The notes below the pieces were generated by a model. The model had not been told where the DNA came from and searched no databases. It worked only from the letters and a program-made list of their open reading frames with translations. The position numbers and the translations under genes were made by a program. From the NCBI GenBank assembly GCA_016213325.1, contig JACRAY010000016.1, positions 62,001-126,000 on the forward strand: a DNA stretch of 64,000 bases, in the 5' to 3' direction. This DNA is from Burkholderiales bacterium (GTDB taxonomy: Bacteria; Pseudomonadota; Gammaproteobacteria; Burkholderiales; Burkholderiaceae_C). Of the stretch, positions 61,464 to 64,000 are shown in pieces (the first letter of the stretch is position 1; each line of letters starts with the position of its first letter).

Positions 61464-63140
61464 TTGACCCAGCACCTGCATACCGGCGCGCCCAGCCCGG
61501 TTGACTACCAAACCCATCCGTCCCGCTATCGACACTGGAAACTGTCGTTCGACGGCCCTGTTGCCCGTCTGGCCGCGGACTTCGATGAAAACGGCGGGCT
61601 GCGTCCTGGCTACAAGCTCAAGCTGAACAGCTATGACCTGGGCGTCGACATCGAGCTGAACGACGCCATCAACCGCATCCGGTTCGAGCATCCCGAAGTG
61701 CGCGCGGTGATCGTGACCAGCGCGAAGGAAAAGGTGTTCTGCTCAGGTGCCAACATCTTCATGCTGGGCGTGTCGAGCCACGCGTGGAAGGTGAACTTTT
61801 GCAAGTTCACCAACGAGACGCGCAATGGCCTGGAAGACTCGTCGAAATTCAGTGGCCTGAAGTTCCTCGCCGCGGTGAACGGGGCTTGCGCGGGCGGCGG
61901 CTACGAGCTGGCCCTCGCGTGCGACGAGATCATCCTGGTGGACGACCGCAACAGCGCAGTGAGCCTGCCCGAGGTCCCGCTGCTCGGCGTTCTGCCCGGC
62001 ACCGGCGGTCTGACGCGCGTGACCGACAAACGCCACGTGCGTCACGACCTGGCCGACATCTTCTGCACGACCGCCGAAGGCGTGCGCGGCCAGCGCGCGA
62101 AGGACTGGCGGCTGGTGGATGAAGTGGTGCGTCCCGCGCAGTTCGCCGCGCGCGTGCAGGAGCGCGCGCTCGAACTCGCGGCCGCGAGCAAACGCCCTGC
62201 AAATGCAAAGGGCGTGGAGTTAAAGCCGCTGGCACGCACGATCGAAGCCGACGCGCGGCGCTATTCGCACGTCACTGTCGAGATCGACCGCACGCGCCGC
62301 ATCGCCACCTTCGTGGTCCAGGCGCCGGCTTCGCCGGTGCAGGCCGACATCGCGGCGATCGAAGCGGCGGGCTGCGACTGGTACCCGCTCGTGCTTGCCC
62401 GTGAACTCGACGACGCGATCCTCTCGATGCGGACCAACGAGCTGGACGTCGGCACCTGGATCATCAAGACCGAAGGCAGCGCGGCCAACGTCAGATCCAT
62501 GGACGCGGCGCTGCTGGCCCACCAGGAGCACTGGTTTGTGCGCGAAACGACGGGCCTGCTGCGCCGCGTGTTCAGCCGCCTGGACGTATCCAGCCGCAGC
62601 CTGTTCGCGCTGATCGAGCCGGGCTCCTGCTTCACCGGCACATTCCTCGAACTAGCGCTTGCCTGCGACCGCAGCTATCAGCTGTCGGTGCCTTCCGATT
62701 CTTCGCGTGCGCCGCACATCGAAGTGGGCGCGCTGAACTTCGGGACCTACCCGATGGCCACAGGCCAGAGCCGCCTTGGGCGCCGTTTCTACGACGAAGC
62801 CCCTGCGCTCGAAGCGGTGCGCGCGAAGGCCGGCCAGCCCTTGGATGGCGATGCGGCGATGGCCCTCGGGCTTGTGACCAGCAACCCGGACGACATCGAC
62901 TGGGCCGACGAGACGCGCCTGGCGATCGAAGAGCGGGTCTCTATGAGCCCCGATGCGCTGACCGGCATGGAAGCGAATCTGCGCTTCAACGGCCAAGAGA
63001 CCATGTTCACGCGCATCTTCGGCCGCCTGACCGCCTGGCAAAACTGGATTTTCCAGCGCCCCAATGCCGTGGGCGACAAGGGCGCCCTCAAGGTGTACGG
63101 CAAGGGCGAGCGCGCCGCCTTCGACTTCAACCGCGTCTGA
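61464..63140 (+). CDS. boxC: 2,3-epoxybenzoyl-CoA dihydrolase (BoxC)
   Basis: A 558-residue crotonase-fold enzyme with two enoyl-CoA-hydratase-like parts: KVFCSGANIFMLGVSSHAWK near residue 92, NGACAGGGYELALACDEI near 140, and a second part with LIEPGSCFTGTFLELALACD. BoxC opens 2,3-epoxybenzoyl-CoA and releases formate and the semialdehyde. TTG at 61464 has GGAGAGACC upstream and gives the usual length; the in-frame ATG at 61428 has no ribosome site and is the alternative. Confidence 0.9.
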   Translation: MTQHLHTGAPSPVDYQTHPSRYRHWKLSFDGPVARLAADFDENGGLRPGYKLKLNSYDLGVDIELNDAINRIRFEHPEVRAVIVTSAKEKVFCSGANIFMLGVSSHAWKVNFCKFTNETRNGLEDSSKFSGLKFLAAVNGACAGGGYELALACDEIILVDDRNSAVSLPEVPLLGVLPGTGGLTRVTDKRHVRHDLADIFCTTAEGVRGQRAKDWRLVDEVVRPAQFAARVQERALELAAASKRPANAKGVELKPLARTIEADARRYSHVTVEIDRTRRIATFVVQAPASPVQADIAAIEAAGCDWYPLVLARELDDAILSMRTNELDVGTWIIKTEGSAANVRSMDAALLAHQEHWFVRETTGLLRRVFSRLDVSSRSLFALIEPGSCFTGTFLELALACDRSYQLSVPSDSSRAPHIEVGALNFGTYPMATGQSRLGRRFYDEAPALEAVRAKAGQPLDGDAAMALGLVTSNPDDIDWADETRLAIEERVSMSPDALTGMEANLRFNGQETMFTRIFGRLTAWQNWIFQRPNAVGDKGALKVYGKGERAAFDFNRV

Positions 63141-63162
63141 TGCCCCGCACAGGAAAGACCTC

Positions 63163-64000
<838 letters not shown>

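Overview
The window is high-GC DNA that looks like a betaproteobacterial chromosome of the order Burkholderiales, probably Comamonadaceae or a relative. The reasons are tctC/Bug-type periplasmic binding proteins, boxR-boxC-boxB gene order, a tRNA-Arg 3' half of the betaproteobacterial type and dense ATGA-coupled operons. Assignments rest on protein motifs and remembered family sequences; no database search was run. Almost the whole window is an aromatic-catabolism region with many one-cluster regulators.

Layout. 1-500: tRNA 3' fragment and integration debris. 520-2727: crotonase-family gene with divergent TetR, then two truncated genes (acyl-CoA ligase and HpaI-type aldolase) meeting tail to tail. 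2741-9470: Rieske oxygenase, SDR, intradiol dioxygenase, HpaH-like hydratase and reductase operon, with IclR regulator and Bug protein sharing a 17-bp operator motif. 9471-10740: gene graveyard with a duplicated dehydrogenase 3' end, a decayed tyrosine integrase and an SDR remnant. 10675-14675: SnoaL-like protein and two-subunit molybdenum hydroxylase with TetR. 14950-18180: 2-hydroxyacid dehydrogenase, class II aldolase and MFS transporter. 18597-29502: a long operon whose five upstream genes match acetophenone carboxylase apc1-5 in order and size, followed by a phenylacetate-CoA-ligase-like gene, a G3E GTPase and an AraC regulator. 29656-31964: divergent PAS histidine kinase and response regulator. 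32283-37643: dihydroxyacetophenone-dioxygenase-like cupin, LuxR regulator, ABC binding protein, serine hydrolase and a DUF4863 protein. 37981-45874: complete meta-cleavage lower pathway with divergent LysR, including an in-frame tautomerase/acetaldehyde dehydrogenase fusion. 46195-52680: hydrolases, FMN reductase, TetR, Bug protein, SDR and luciferase-like oxygenase. 53015-56630: benzoate-dioxygenase-like oxygenase, hemerythrin and 2-hydroxyacid oxidase. 56693-64000: aerobic benzoyl-CoA (box) cluster, running off the right edge inside boxB.

How it may work together (inference). Carboxylation of acetophenone or a hydroxyacetophenone would give a benzoylacetate; the ligase would activate it, and thiolysis would give acetyl-CoA and benzoyl-CoA, which the box genes would then epoxidise and cleave. 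That would join a carboxylase known mainly from anaerobic ketone degraders to an oxygen-dependent ring-cleavage route. No thiolase is visible in the window. The meta-cleavage cluster would handle catecholic intermediates and yield pyruvate and acetyl-CoA.
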